64,000 nt of DNA from Cunninghamia lanceolata (taxonomy: Eukaryota; Streptophyta; Pinopsida; Cupressales; Cupressaceae), in the NCBI GenBank assembly GCA_027924645.1, contig BSBN01001150.1:496001-560000 (forward strand), written 5' to 3'. The position numbers and the translations under genes are program-made. A model generated the notes under the pieces. The model ran no database searches. It worked only from the letters and a program-made list of their open reading frames with translations, and was not told the origin of the DNA. The first letter of the stretch is position 1. Every line of letters starts with the position of its first letter. Below are positions 12,066 to 25,189 of this stretch, one piece after another.

Positions 12066-12299
12066 TAGATCTAGCAATAATCAACCTCAACTAAAGGATC
12101 TCTAACCCATAATTGAGAGAGAGGGGGAGGAAGGGAGAAGTGAGAAAGAAAGTATGTGTCCATGGGGAGATACGCACAAGGAAACATGTCATTTGCATGG
12201 GGAATAGAGAAATGGAGAGGGAGACAAAGAGATATAGGACATGTACAGAAAGATGGAGGACCCAAAATTGGCCAAAATCACTTTTTGGTCCAAACAAGA

Positions 12300-12403
12300 T
12301 ATAACGTGAGTGACTCGGTAGTTACTGAGCCTAGGCTTGGTCACTATCGAGACATAACACACTCACGTTATAATGTGAGCATATTTTAATGCACTCACAT
12401 TAT
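12300..12403. repeat. Nested palindromes with the ATAACRYRCTCRCRTTAT motif
   Basis: TATAACGTGAGTG at 12,300-12,312 pairs perfectly with CACTCACGTTATA at 12,360-12,372. Partly overlapping it, ATAATGTGAG pairs with CTCACATTAT about 15 bp further on. The 18-mer ATAACACACTCACGTTAT at 12,354-12,371 matches the CpG-rich palindromes at 38.6, 43.7 and 48.5 kb, allowing CpG-to-CpA or TpG changes. Confidence 0.7.
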
Positions 12404-12593
12404 TTATTTATAGAAATGAAAACCATTAAAATCTCTTTCTCCACCATATGAATCTCTTTCTTCACCATATCACTTAGAGCCTACACCATCTCCATAAAAT
12501 ATAAGGCTAGATTAAACATATCTTGATACACAGTCGTTATATAATTTTTACTAGCTTATTCAGTTTTACAAGATAATTTTTAAAAAAATTATC

Positions 12594-12745
12594 TTCTAGG
12601 GCGCTGCCCTCGAACCCCCACCAGGGAGCTCCAAAACTTGTTGTAGCCTCCTCACCCCATCGCAACAAAAGTGGGGGGCAAGCCCCCCTACACCCCCCAT
12701 CAAGAAGTAGGACCCAAACATGGCTAAAAAAACCTTTGATCTAGG
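12594..12745 (-). repeat. G+C-rich interspersed repeat fragment
   Basis: A short island rich in C on the plus strand (GGGCGCTGCCCTCGAACCCC, then runs such as GGGGGGCAAGCCCCCC) sits in AT-rich DNA. The self-complementary CCCCCC/GGGGGG blocks would fold. It resembles dispersed plant repeat fragments, but I cannot assign a family. Confidence 0.35.
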
Positions 12746-12789
12746 AAGATAACCAAGCACCATTACCAACACTTTTAGTGTAATCTTCA

Positions 12790-13563
12790 CAAGGCTTAGA
12801 TGATGTGGCCTCCATTCTGGCCTTGCAATATGATTTTATAAGACCTTGATGTGGTCAAGGGAAGCCACTAACTATTTGTGTCTCAATTCAATTCATATAG
12901 TACTAAAGGCATAGATCTTTAGTCAAATCATGCCACATACATCTTGACAAGAACAATATATTAGCATTAAAAACACATCTTGATCGACACACAATTATAG
13001 AGAAAGATTGCACTTGCAAGAATATAAATTCCACCTAGGATCAATGAATAGGAGAAGATTTCATGGTTGATATACAAGTCAATCAAATTAAGACCAAGGG
13101 TACAAATCATGTGTATTCAATTTACTTTTAGCCAATGCATGTAGGTTGCAACAATGATAGTCCATGCCCACAAATAGAAGTAGGTTAACCTAAGTAGAAT
13201 CCAAAAGCTTCTCCCACTCTTCAAGTCCAAGGGAAAATTGATCTTCTATAAGAGTCTATAATGGCACTCTAGTTCAATCGTGCATTTAGTTTAATTGTGC
13301 ATTCATAGGATACCTCCTATGCTTGAGCCATAGATGTTTGTACAAGGGCCTCTAGCTCTATCAATGTCTTGAAAACTAATTGAGCCTCTATGATAAAAGG
13401 AGGTAAGGACCACATGTTAAATATAGTTTCTTCTTGGATCTTCTCATTCACTAGCTCTTGAAATTTAGCTCCTCATTCACAAGGCATATATTCCATTTTG
13501 GCCTTATAGTATGATCTTAACAAGACCTTGATGTGGTCAAGGGATGCCACTAACTATTTGATC
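12790..13563. repeat. Short dispersed duplication (two copies)
   Basis: 12,790-12,880 and 13,478-13,563 share CACAAGGC, ATTTTGGCCTT/ATTCTGGCCTT, AAGACCTTGATGTGGTCAAG and CCACTAACTATTTG in the same order. The first copy lies outside the recognisable pseudogene, so part of that coding region was duplicated locally. Confidence 0.7.
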
Positions 13564-14030
13564 TCTTTAATTTGGTCCTTTAACCTCTTGACCTCCTCCC
13601 TTGACTCTTCTAGTATATTCTTTAGGTAAGCCTCTTTTTCTCTTAGACCCTTGAGTGTCTAGGTCTAGGTGTCCACTTGATTATTTAGCTTTGCTAACTC
13701 ATAATCTTGGCTAGAGGACTTTTTTCTTTAGTGATTCTATTTCAATAGCCTTGGCACTAGTTTTATCCTTTTCATGGCTCAATTATACGTCCAAGTTTTC
13801 CAATTTCTTTGATAATTCATTCTTGGTTGTTGTCTTAGTTACAATCTAGCTTTTCCCTATTGCCAACTCTATTCTTGCTTTAGTCAATTTTGTTTTAACC
13901 TCTAGGAGTTGTTTTTTAGTTACTTCTACCTATGTATCTTCAGCTTCAATGGCTTGCTCTACAACTATGGTGGCCTAGCCTTCTAATGCCTTTATTTTCA
14001 ATTCAAATGCTTTAAGTACATGTATAGATT
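13085..14030 (-). pseudogene. Decayed coding region, coiled-coil type, family unknown
   Basis: Read on the minus strand from about 14,010 to 13,110, a continuous protein can be followed with only one clear frameshift, in an A-rich run near 13,712. About a dozen stop codons interrupt it. The first half is lysine/glutamate-rich with heptad-like spacing (for example LEVKTKLTKARIELA and EEVKRLKDQIKEIK) and so is probably coiled coil. The second half is more globular (MWSLPPFIIEAQLVF, VGEAFGFYLG). Nearly all stops sit where Gln, Arg or Trp would fit, each one C-to-T or G-to-A step away. A related fragment lies at 12,790-12,880, matching 13,478-13,563. It is probably a remnant of a mobile-element protein, but I do not recognise the family. 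Confidence 0.6.
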
Positions 14031-14062
14031 TTCAAAGCCTGAAGCACTTTCTACAAAGGCTC

Positions 14063-14205
14063 TCTCTTTCTATCTCTCCCCCTCTCTCTCCCCCTCCCTC
14101 TCCCCCTCCCTCTCCATCTCTATCTCTCTATGTCTCCCTGTCTCTCTATCTCTCTATATTCCCCCCTCTCCCCTACCTCTTTCTATGTCTCCCTCTCTCT
14201 AACTC
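14063..14205. repeat. TC-rich low-complexity tract
   Basis: An interrupted (TCTC)n/(CCCT)n tract adjacent to the decayed coding region. The 60-residue open frame across it is only the translation of the simple repeat. Confidence 0.9.
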
Positions 14206-14209
14206 TATA

Positions 14210-16880
14210 TCTCATGTTTTCTTGAAGTGGTCATGTGCATAGTCTTAGGTCAAGTCAATCTAATTAAACCATCAGACACACCAAATTAACTATTTGTTAA
14301 AAACATTGTTCAAAAATAAATAAAAATGTTCAAAAAATTTCAAGGAGGTCAAAATTAGATTAAGGGGATTTCTAATTTCTTATCTTTAGAGAATGCAAAA
14401 TTTAATGTTACCTTCTAGGAGGTTAGCCACTAAGGTCTACCTTCAATGGACAAGGGAAGCCCATTAAGTCAGAACTCCAATTGTTTCATAAAGTTGCCTC
14501 TAAACATTATATTGTCCATGGTCATAACAAGAATTATTATGTATATTAAAGAGAGAAATATAGAATTTGTTTTAGGTTTCTTGCCCCAAAAGAAGATACT
14601 ATAACATTTACATTTTTGTATAATATATTATACATATACATGGTTTTGATATTATAAAATTCCTAAAAGTGGAATGATTGTGAGGCATAATGAAGAGCAC
14701 TCATAATTGTGCTTTATAGATTTAAATCCCCCTCAATGCCATAAGTTATTCATTATAACTCTAATGAATATGAAATGAGAGCAATTAAAGGATATGTTGA
14801 AAGACAACCCTAGGTAACTTGAGAATAATGAAGTTAAACCTATGCCACATGAATTATCAACTAGAAAAATTAAACACATATATAGTAGAATAGAATAGAA
14901 TATGATTGTTAGGCTTTCACAAATTATGTCATAGTATGAACAATCCTTGTATGTTAGAAACTTAGTAGAGAGTGATATCTTAAGAGGACAAACTTTCATT
15001 GCCTTGTTAATTAGATTTATAGGTAATGCTTATCACTTTCATGGAATAAGATCTAATTCAACATCACCCATTTTATGAATGCAAACACTTGACATAAACA
15101 TATTTCAAGTAGAGACGACTAGGGATTTATTTATTTATTTTACCACTCACTATAATTTTTAGATTGCACATATTTTAGAAACCAGTTGATTCATATTAAG
15201 TGAGGTGGCATCATAGTGGACCAAACTTAGAAACAATCTTTTGACTTGAATTTTTGTTGATTAACCTTTGCTTCGAAAGGTCATGATTTATTAGAGCTCT
15301 TTCAACTAGTTGAGACAAAGTGTATTTCAACATTTATAAATACTTTGATCTATTAACATAAAACGTAAGTATTATATCATTTGATAACACCATACAAAGA
15401 ATCTATTTTCACTCCAATGACTATGCCCTCCCATATTTATTCACCCCATAGTCCATGAACACGTCATTGAGCATCATGATAGGGAGACTATTGGCCTTTT
15501 AGTTTGTGGCATGCATTTTATCTCATAAAACCCTATTAGATCCAACCATTTATTAATACATAATTAATGAATGGAATTTCATATGGGTAATACTAGAAAT
15601 TTGGCCATCTAAAGTTTTCAAGATAAATTGGATAGCTTTTATAAAAGGATGATGAAAAAACTAATATTATTAAATGTCCCATCTTTGTAAAGGAACCCAC
15701 TTTTCTTTTAAAAGACTTCGACTTTCCATAGTAAGGATCTGACTCTTTCTATAAAAAGATACACCTTTCTCTATAATAAGATACACTTTGAATTAAATGA
15801 CTTGTGCATTTCATGGATGGAGGAAGAAAATTAATTTGTATGGAGGGGAGTGACTTAATTTAATTTCATTATATTATTTGTTAAAAACTAGAATCGACCT
15901 TATGTTAAATAATATAATCATCTTTATTATAGGAAGATACTAGTTTTACTAGAGAGAGATGCGATTATTACTATTGAAAGATGCAACTCTCTATTGCCTT
16001 CCCATGTGACTTTACATGTACAAGGTCTTTATTTGTTGTGACTTATTAATGTCACAAGGTTTAAAAATTCTACGACCTACACATGATCCCTCTTAAAAAG
16101 AACAATCTTTATCCTTTTCTAAAAATAATTTAATCTATTAAATAGATCAATTCGATGGAAAACATATATATTTTAAAAAATATAATGGATATATATGTGA
16201 TAAATAAGATTGATTAATAGAATTTATAATAATTTTAAACTATTTGATGTATAATGAACTAAAAAAAATATATTTATAATTATAAATTTATATATTTTTA
16301 TATATATTTGTTTCTAAATAGTATATAATGGTTATATTTTATTTGAATTTGATGATATAAACATTTAGTTGTTGAATAGAGAATCATAATCTATAAGACT
16401 AATCATAAAGACAATGATAGATGTAGTCAATGATAAGGGGAAAATGAATAACCACTTAATCTTGCAACTTATTTCCACACAAGGTCTATTTACTACTTCC
16501 TATTATGACCTTAAATCTATCTATTTGACTAGTAAGAGAAGTCATTAGAGGTAAATTCATGAGTTAAAAAGATTAGTATAAAAAATTCTTTTAGATATCA
16601 CCTACAAAAATGATTAGAATTTTCTTACTTGGCTTTGATGAATTGATTTTAAAATAATAGAAAAGGCACACCAGATGTATTGCAGAAATGACTTTGTATA
16701 TGTGTTGATTGGGCATAAAGAGATTTTCCATCAAGTTCTACATGTCTTCTAGTATAACCTGTAAAAATGATTAGTATAGTCTAATCTATTCTAATACCAT
16801 ATTAGAAATTAAGATCTTAGGATACTAATCAAATATATATGTGAAAATTATACAAGCATAGATTTAACACATTAAATAAG
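14210..16880. other. AT-rich intergenic sequence, nothing recognised
   Basis: No coding remnants, repeat arrays or element ends could be supported. The 88-codon minus frame at 14,733-14,999 has a hydrophobic composition typical of random AT-rich translation. Confidence 0.55.
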
Positions 16881-16885
16881 ATATA

Positions 16886-19800
16886 TGTTACTAAATTATG
16901 TTCACACCTAATTTAGTTAGGCATGATTTGTAGTTGTTACAAAAGGAGTAAAAGAAAACTTTTAACTTAATGTAATCAGTGAATGTATGATATCTTGGCA
17001 AGAGAAAATAAGGATCAGTTGTCAGGATAATCTGACAGTCCAATCAGGACTATAAAACCATTCTGACAAAAGAAAATCTAATGAAAAGATATCAGACAGT
17101 CAATGAATGAAAGAACATATCTAACTAGTTTTATCTTTCAGTTATGAGATAATTGAATTATTCCAATGATCACAATTCAGTGTGAAAGAAAAGTATTTAT
17201 AAAAACTGTCATTTCATATCATGTTTTGAACATATGTTTCATAGTAGTTTCAGTTATTCTATCCTATGCATGTGATTCAAAAAAGTAAACATACATAAAT
17301 CATTTGCATAAGGTAAAGTAATTGATCATATTTAAAGAAATGTTTAAATGTGTCCCACACAAGCCATGGGATTGACTAAACTGAGCAATGCATACATATG
17401 CAAAGTATACATCTGAGGGTAAAAGGAAAGAGATATAACATATGAGAATATTAAATATCCATCATTGCCTTTTTTCAGAAGGTTGATGTCATTAGTTGAT
17501 AGCTAGTCTTCATGTCCTTATCTTTAGCTCTTGATCATGACAATGTACCTACAAAAAATTAGGGAAAAACCTGTCAGAATCTCTAGATATTTAAAATTAT
17601 CACATGTTTTTATCAACAGATATATCAACTTGCAGACATTATATATCTTATGTGAATGGATCAAATCAAACATGCACAATAAATCAGATCATCATGAGAA
17701 AGATCAATCAACTTCAAGAGGTATGTTTTTATGCTAACTTGTTTGTTCACTGTGCAGGTATAGGGAAAATAACATTGCTGATTTGAAGACATTAAAACAT
17801 GTTGAGAAAATGTGGCTCCCACAAGGGTAGAGCCCAACATGTTTTCCTTTTTATTCATTTGAAAAGAATATCAGATTGTAAAAGATAGGATGCATTATTC
17901 AAGACAATACTATGCATCAGGACAATCAAATTGCAAAAAGAGTGAAGTCATCATGATAAAAGTGAAGAGGAGCAGTTGCTCCTATAAACTATGCCCACTT
18001 AAGGGAACAGTCTTTTAAAACCAGAGGATCATATTCAAATTGCTTCATTACATGTTACAAAAGAAGCAGTGATTTTGATCAAGTTGTCAATATGCAGAAT
18101 ATAGAAGTGCAGTCATGAGAAGGTATTCTTCTTTATTCCTATCAATGATTGAAGTATGTTTCCGCTATCATATATATGTCATAAGTTATGACAACTATCT
18201 ATATAGGTGAACAACATGATAAACTAATAGTAGATGTCATAAAAATACATAAAGTGCAATGAAGGACAACCTTGTAATAAATGGAGAATCAAATGAAATA
18301 AGTTTGCCAAGACTGTCATGAAGTGATCAAATAATAGCCTTGTAAAATATAGATTTACATGAAGTGAAGGCTATAAGAGCTATTACAAATGATAAACTGT
18401 CATAGTACTATATCAATATGCAAAATGTACAATGTCTTTGCTACAGAAGAACATAAATGTCAAGGCATAATAGGGTATATTCATCTCATGCCAAGGTTTA
18501 GTCCTCATGCATCGAGCACATTTCAAGTGCAAGAAGTTGAATATAGATGCAATCACCTTTGACCATGAAAGGAATAGTAGTAAACTGTTTAAAGAGGCAT
18601 CGGACAATAACACACAGGTATGCATCACCAAAGACATAAACAGTTCATCATTGTTCTATGTGCAAGACAAATCAATGTAGCTACAGGTGATAGTTGGAGA
18701 AAAGAAATACACCATGTTTATATCATAAAATGAAGTACAACCACGCCACAGACTGGAGTATTATACCATCATGGCATACTTATGTCATATTGAACATTAT
18801 GAAGTGACAGAAGCTACATAAAGATTTCTGAGTGATCATATCATATAAAAAATGATAAATGACTAATAAAGACTACAAGAAGAACCATGGAAGTAGATCA
18901 AATTTTGAATGTTCATGTTATATAGGAGATAGTTCAAGCAAAGAAGCAGATGTTCAAATTCATATCATGCAATAGAGTACAAATGAGAGAATGACAAGGA
19001 GATGCAGTGAGAAAAGGAGTCCCAGATTTTTCATTCATAACAGGTTAGCAAAACCTACAGTCTGTTAAATGCCATGAAGTAGAGAAGTTTTAAAGATACC
19101 AGTTTTGTTATATTTCAAATGATAGAAGAATAAAGAAGGAAAAGTTAAGGGTTCTGCATGTGTTTAATTTCACATATTCAAATTGACAGTTTCATTTTAT
19201 AACAGAATACTCACAAAATGTCAAGACCCTTGTCATTACTTTTGTGTTTTGAAGTTACAGTATAAAGACAATGAAAGGGAAAAGATACAGTAGGCAATGC
19301 CAAAGAAGGCCTTATTTTCAAAGAAATCAAGATGCTCTGTTTATTGTTGAAACCCTTATATATATTTTCATCTATAGAAAGGTCAAGAAAAAGGAGAGAA
19401 AGAGATACAGAGACCATGCCCAAGAAGGCCTTGTTTTTTTTCAAAAGATATCAAAACCTATGCAAATCTTTCAAACCCTTGTACTATTTTTTTGTATACA
19501 GTTAAAAACAATGCTACAAAGCAAGAAAAAGTTATGGTTGTGACAGGAGGAAGATCATTCTATGTAGAAATGAAAAAACCCTCTTATCTTTCGAAACCCT
19601 TATGTTTTTCATCTGTAGAGAGAAGTTAAGACACATGAAACAACATACAAGATGCAGCTGTGGCTAGGAGAGGCCTTTTTTCACTTGGCAAGATTTTCAA
19701 AACCCTTATCACATTTCTTCAAACCTTCACAAGTTTTTTATCTGTAGAGAGGAGAAATGTGAAAGAAAAACAACATACAGGAAGGCCATGGACGGAAAAG

Positions 19801-22268
19801 GTATTTTTTATCAAACCCTTGTTATAGTTCTTCAAACCCTTACAAGATTCATGTCTACAGTGGAGTAAAGAGAAGGGAAAATCAATATTCAGGCACGGCT
19901 ATTAGAGAGAAGCTCATTTCTTCAAAAGGACAAATATCCACATCAACATTTTGAAACCCTTGTTAGTTTCATTTACAGTGAAAAAAGTAAAGATACAGAA
20001 AGACTGAATAAAAGAGCCCACCTCACATTTTGAAGAGGAAAGAAACTAATACACAGCCGCGGCCTTCATTCTTGGAGATTTCTTGAAAATGAAGTCACAG
20101 TTGCAAATAATGGTCGACATAGAGGATCAAAGAAAAGATTATTAAAAAAGTTGATAATGTATGCCCAACACATAGCCGACGGCCAGAGCATGAAGAATGA
20201 ACATAAATGATAAGAATTTACTCAGTAAAGACCCAAAAATATGCTCACCTTTCTTCCCTGCACCGAAATGCCATGGAAATGATAAAGAATCGACCAGAGA
20301 AGCCACCAAAATGGCAGAAGAAAGAGCAAGAGAAACATTTTTTTATCAAACCCTAGCCGTCGGCTTTGAGGTTGCAGAGCCAAAGTAAAGGTCAAATGAA
20401 GGAGTGAAATGAATTTTAGGGTTCGGTCTTTGCTTTTGCTTGATGGTTGTTCTCTCTTTTTCCTCATTTCTTTTTTGACTTAGCAACAAAAATCAAATTA
20501 TTGCCCGAGGTCAAGACTTGAGTCTTGATAGTTCCTAATGATGATGCCAAGGAGGGGCCCGTGGGCCAAAAGAATTATTTCATTTCTTGCATTTGATTCT
20601 GCTAAGTCAAAGGTTGAAATCATTAGAAGGTGAGGCTTTAGTGCCTTTTATCTCCATTGTCCATGATGGTCGACAAGATAAATGGTTGAAGATATGAAGA
20701 CAAGTGAATACAAGGTGGATAAGACAAATGCAGGTAAGGTCAATAATACAATGGATATGGTATGAAGACAAAGGTGATGCATGTGTAATGCAAACTACAC
20801 CTATTTTCTTTTGCAATGTTATGGAGTGATAAGGGAATATTCTTATGCCTTAAGTGCATGTGTAATGCAACTAGGAGGTTTTCTTTTGCATGGAGTTATA
20901 AGGTGGTAATGATGCAATTATCATTACTCTTGATAATTCATTATATTATTTTGCATGTAAATGACCTTTTTTTTGCATGGGAGGCATAAGGGGGTAATTT
21001 TTTCATTTTCTCATGTATGAAGACCTAATTAAATTTTGGCATCATTATCATGCAAAATCATGCAAATTAAGCAAATGTAAAAGGAGAGATAAGGAATTTT
21101 CTTTTTTTTCCATTTCCTCATAATTTTACAACAATATATCATGTAAATAATTTAATAAAGTAATTTTTATAAATTACTCTATTATTTTGTCACAAGCTGT
21201 AAAAATTAGAGAAATTAGACAAATTGAAACTCATAATAGAGTAAGTCATGCAAATGATTACTTTATTAATTTTCCACATGATCTACACATGCAAAATCAT
21301 GCAAAATGGAGGAGTTAAGTTAACTGAGGACTTTTAAGGTCTTTTTCCATGGCTTGGAGGTCAAAATAGAGAAGTCCACTCTTGGGTCAAACACATGGAG
21401 ACTAGCAGATTGGAGCTATTTTTGCTCATTTTGAGGCAGTTTTGACCCTTATTTTTAGGGATTTCCATGTTTTCTCGTGGATCAAATTGGAGAGCTTATT
21501 TTTAGAGGTAGTTAACTGCAGTTGATTTTTCATACCTCTTGGTGAGAGAGAAAACTATATATTATAAAGAAAGACTTAGGTTTTCTAGTTCTTGCCTTTT
21601 TGCTCTTTGCACTTTGAGAGAGAAAGAGGTTTTGTAACTCATTTATTTGTAGATTTATAGGGATTACAACAGGTTATAGGTTCTATATTTTGTTCTATGC
21701 AATTATTTCCTTTATTTTTCAGTTTGATCAAGTATCTACCTTCCATTAATGCAACTTGTATGAGTGATTTGATGAGATTTTATTGTTTTTAACATCAAAA
21801 CTTTTAAAATCATTGTTTCATTAGTGCTTGTTCATGTTAGATAGCATTGAAAATCACAGGTCTTAGGCTGTGCAATTGGAAAACCTTCCTTTTATGTTGT
21901 GAAAAACCCCTTTTCCTTCAAAACAAAAATATTTTCCAGCCTCCCTTAGAAACATTTTTGTGATCAATTTGCTGAAAGTGGTATGTGTGGATAGATATTC
22001 TGAGATCTATTGTGAGTTAGATTGCTAAGTTTTCATCATTATTAGGTGCATCGCCATATTTTTACAGTTTTATTCACTTTTAGAAAGATCTTTTTACCCT
22101 TTTCCACATCAAAGTCATAAATCCAATTGAATATTTTAAAGGGAACCAGCCCATAGTCTAGAGGTTCAAACTCGACATAGGTCACCCACACCTGAGTTTG
22201 ATCCCATGTTTCGAAGGATTGCTGAGTATCACAACTTTGCATCATGGGTGCAATTCTAATTGACAACA
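16886..22268 (+). repeat. 5' LTR (5.38 kb)
   Basis: It runs from TGTTACTAAA to GACAACA and matches the 3' LTR along its whole length. A likely promoter, CTATATATTATAAAG, lies at 21,555-21,569, placing the transcription start near 21,590 and giving a very long U3 of about 4.7 kb. Inside U3, at 19,230-20,040, a degenerate tandem series of about seven units of 100-130 bp carries AAACCCTT, TTTCATCTACAG and AAGGCC motifs. Open frames in the LTR (for example 19,271-19,543) mostly translate this series and are not genes. A short C/T-rich 'AAACCCTAGCCGTCGGC' block lies near 20,348. Confidence 0.95.
21555..21569 (+). promoter_or_regulatory. Putative TATA box of the 5' LTR
   Basis: CTATATATTATAAAG lies about 700 bp from the LTR end. 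In the 3' LTR the same site reads CTATATATTGTAGAG (33,656-33,670), so one of the two overlapping TATA motifs has been lost there. Confidence 0.55.
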
Positions 22269-22273
22269 GTTTT

Positions 22274-22290
22274 TGGCACATCCGGTGGGA
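22274..22290 (+). promoter_or_regulatory. Primer-binding site
   Basis: TGGCACATCCGGTGGGA begins 6 bp after the 5' LTR. TGG is the complement of the CCA end of a tRNA, and TCCGGTGGGA matches the complement of the acceptor/T-arm end of a plant arginine tRNA, with mismatches at three inner positions. An arginine-tRNA primer is typical of Tat/Ogre-type elements. Confidence 0.7.
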
Positions 22291-22432
22291 TTTTGAATTG
22301 ATTTTCAGTTCAAAAAAGAAATTATTTCTGTTGTTTTGGTATAATCAACAGATTTTACAGCCTTTTAGAGGTTTATTTTCAAGTACCTGACGACTCTAAT
22401 TCTTTGGTTTTATAGATTAGATATTACAACTT

Positions 22433-24286
22433 ATGAAAAAGTATCAAACAAGGTCAAATAAAGATTCTAAGAAGAAGCATATTCAGTTATCTCCACCAAA
22501 AAGGAGGATAAAAGAAGATAGAGTTTTCAAACCAACAAATACAACAGTAGCAAATCTACCAAATACACAACCAGAATCTGCTTCTCATCAGAATCCTTTG
22601 TTTGCAAGTTCATCATCAATACCTAATATTTCTCCACTAGCAAGCCCAAGAGAACAAGTGCCTGGTTTTCAAGAAGATCCTATTTTTCAAGAGCTTGAGG
22701 AAGAGGAACCTGTGTTACAAGATGTACTAGTACCAATCCAAATGCCAATCCAAGTACCAGTATAAAAACCAGTTATTCAAATGTTTGTAGCACCTGGAGG
22801 AGGACCACCTCCTGGAGGAGTACCTGGAGGAGGAGGAGGTGGAGGAAATTGACCACCAATACTGCTAAGAAATCAACCATTTGTTACCTTTAATGGGGGT
22901 AGCCCAAATTTAAGGCAACATGATGATATACCAGTGGCTGCATTGAAAAGTTTGCCTAATTTCAATGGTGAGGATGGAACCACACTGATAGAGCACATCA
23001 GAGATGTAGCATCATTGTGTTATGTTCATCTATTAGCAGCATCTTTCAAAGGTAAATCTCTTCAATGGTTTAGAAGTATAAGAGTTAATTCTATTACATC
23101 ATGGGATGAATTAGGAGCTGCTTTGAATAGACAATTTCAAGATAAATCTGATCATTTATCACTTGTTGAGAAAATGACTACTATCAAGAGGGCCCCACAA
23201 GAGCAAATGACATATTTCAATTACAGATTTCAAAGGACATGGAATAGAATTCCAGAAATGGTAAAGCCTTCACCTGAGCATGCATTGTATTATTTAAGAG
23301 TATTAAATAGTGATATATTGATGTCATGATTCAGTCAATGGGTGGGGTTACTTTACCAGCTGCATTTGATATTGCAATAAGGGCAGAAAATAGTTTAATA
23401 CAAGCTAGTAAAATTGTACCAAGGCCTCCTATGCCAATATTTCTTGATATTCAACTATCAATACCAATACTAGTACCTCCTATTGCATCAATTCCTGCTA
23501 TACCATCCTTTGGCTATCAAAACACTATTAAAAATGTTGCTGATCCAATTCTTTCTGATATTCAAGATCTTAAAGGAAATCAACAAAACATAGCAAAATT
23601 ATTGCAGACTGTAAGCAATGATTTAGTGAGTCTAAAAATTCAATCAAATCAAAATAACAAACCATACCAAGCCCCATATCAGGTAGATTACCAAGGACAA
23701 AAAAGAAACTACAATAACAAATCAAATCAGCAGTATAATCCCAATACTGTTAGCTCATCAAAAGAGCTTGTGCCCATACAAAATAATATGATTCAGGATT
23801 ATGCATGGTATTATCCGTGTAATCAGCCTCATAACCAGGCTACTTGCATGAATGGAGTGGTCAGTCAAGCACTCATGATATAGAATAATTATGTTGCTGC
23901 TGAAAATACAACAAGTGATGTAAATGATCAACTGGATGTTCAGCCTCAGTATAGTAATCCTGATGTTGCTCTAATGAACTGGAAAGCTAATGTTTTTTGT
24001 GGTGTAAATCAATTACTATGTCAGAAACAGTCTTTTACTAATATTCCAGCTAATACCAGGTCAAAAAAGAGAGTTGTAGACTTACAACAGCAAGCTGGAA
24101 ATGAAAAACAACAGGCTGATATTAATAAACAACAAGCTGATAAAGGGAAAAGTACAGTTCCTACATGTCAACAAGGACCAAATCAAGCTTCCACTTCTCA
24201 AAATATTCATATTTTGCCAAGAGGACATCAAACAACTGAAAAAAGATAGCCAAAAGCTCAGAAATAGCCAAGTAAAGATCAATTAG
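22433..24286 (+). pseudogene. gag region of the retrotransposon
   Basis: The frame opens with ATG at 22,433 and continues through stops at about 22,763, 22,849, 23,327, 23,881 and 24,247. A retrotransposon gag domain is clear at 22,930-23,330 (FKGKSLQWFRSI, then ITSWDELGAALNRQF, EQMTYFNYRFQRTW). A glycine/proline-rich linker precedes it. Near 23,810 a zinc-knuckle remnant reads YYPCNQPHNQATC: the C-x3-H-x4-C part of a CCHC knuckle is kept, but the expected first Cys is Tyr. A Gln/Asn/Lys-rich tail follows. Gag would build the virus-like particle; this copy is broken. Confidence 0.85.
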
Positions 24287-24338
24287 ATGCTGCTGTTCCC
24301 AAAGTACAAAAAAGGTTACTGGCCCTTCTTTCAATATT

Positions 24339-24950
24339 TTGGATCATATGAAGAAAGCTACAGTTAGCATATCCATATTAGATGCTTTACACATCCCTGG
24401 TCAGAAAGATTTATTGCAAGATGCTTTAGCTAAATTGTCTTTATCAAATGAGATTCAAACAACTCAGCCCCAGGTTATGCTTACCAATGAGGTACAAAAT
24501 AACAATGAACAACCAAAACCAGTGATCAAACCACCACCTTTTTATGTTACCTTGATAGTTGGTGATCATTTAGTACATAACTGTATGATTGACTCAGGAG
24601 CTAGTAGCTTAGTGATGCCAAAATAGCTAGCTAATAAACTTGGTCTGAAATATGAGCCCATTGTAAGAGGAGTTGTGCAATTAGATGGTACTAAGGTCAA
24701 CATAGTTGGAATATTCAAGAATCTAGATCTTACCTTACATGCATATCCAAATTTTGTTATACATCAAGATATAAATGTCATTGTTCTACCACCTAGTTTT
24801 GCTATCTGTTTATCCAGAAATTTTACAGTAAGATTATGAGGTTATTTATCTTCTGATTGGACACATCTATTTTTTAGAACTAGATATGGAACCAAAGTTA
24901 CAATAAAATCTGAACCATTAGAAAAAGACCACATTGAACCATATATGCCT
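24339..24950 (+). pseudogene. Aspartic protease domain of pol
   Basis: The retropepsin active-site motif is intact as MIDSGASSLVMPK (Asp codon at 24,591). A TAG follows at 24,624, and the frame then continues LANKLGLKYEP... with the hydrophobic flap and the VIVLPPSFAICL segment, and a TGA at about 24,837. In an active copy this enzyme cleaves the Gag-Pol polyprotein. It lies directly before an RNase H domain rather than before reverse transcriptase. Confidence 0.85.
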
Positions 24951-25189
24951 AGTCCAATAAATGCAAACCTTTCAAGTTTTGATCAAGAAGACCTACCTAC
25001 TGTTCAAGATCCAAGTACACCTTTAGAGGGCATACCAGATTTGGTTTTAGACCAGTGGGAAGAAGAAAATCATGAAACAGAGCCTTTTGATCAGATGGAT
25101 GAAATAGGTCTTAGTGTGTATATGATACAAGAGAAAAATGCAGTCATTCCAAATCTGCTAAAAGGAGAAAATCAGTAGGTTGTAGAATC

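Noticed and set aside
19271..20467. Open frames of 60-90 codons in the 5' LTR, with counterparts in the 3' LTR (31,428-32,642)
   Set aside because: They lie in both LTRs with differing lengths, follow the internal repeat series and show no motif, so they are unlikely to be genes.
24082..24286. Minus and alternative plus frames over the end of gag
   Set aside because: Overlap the Gln/Lys-rich gag tail, whose own frame carries the element-like sequence.
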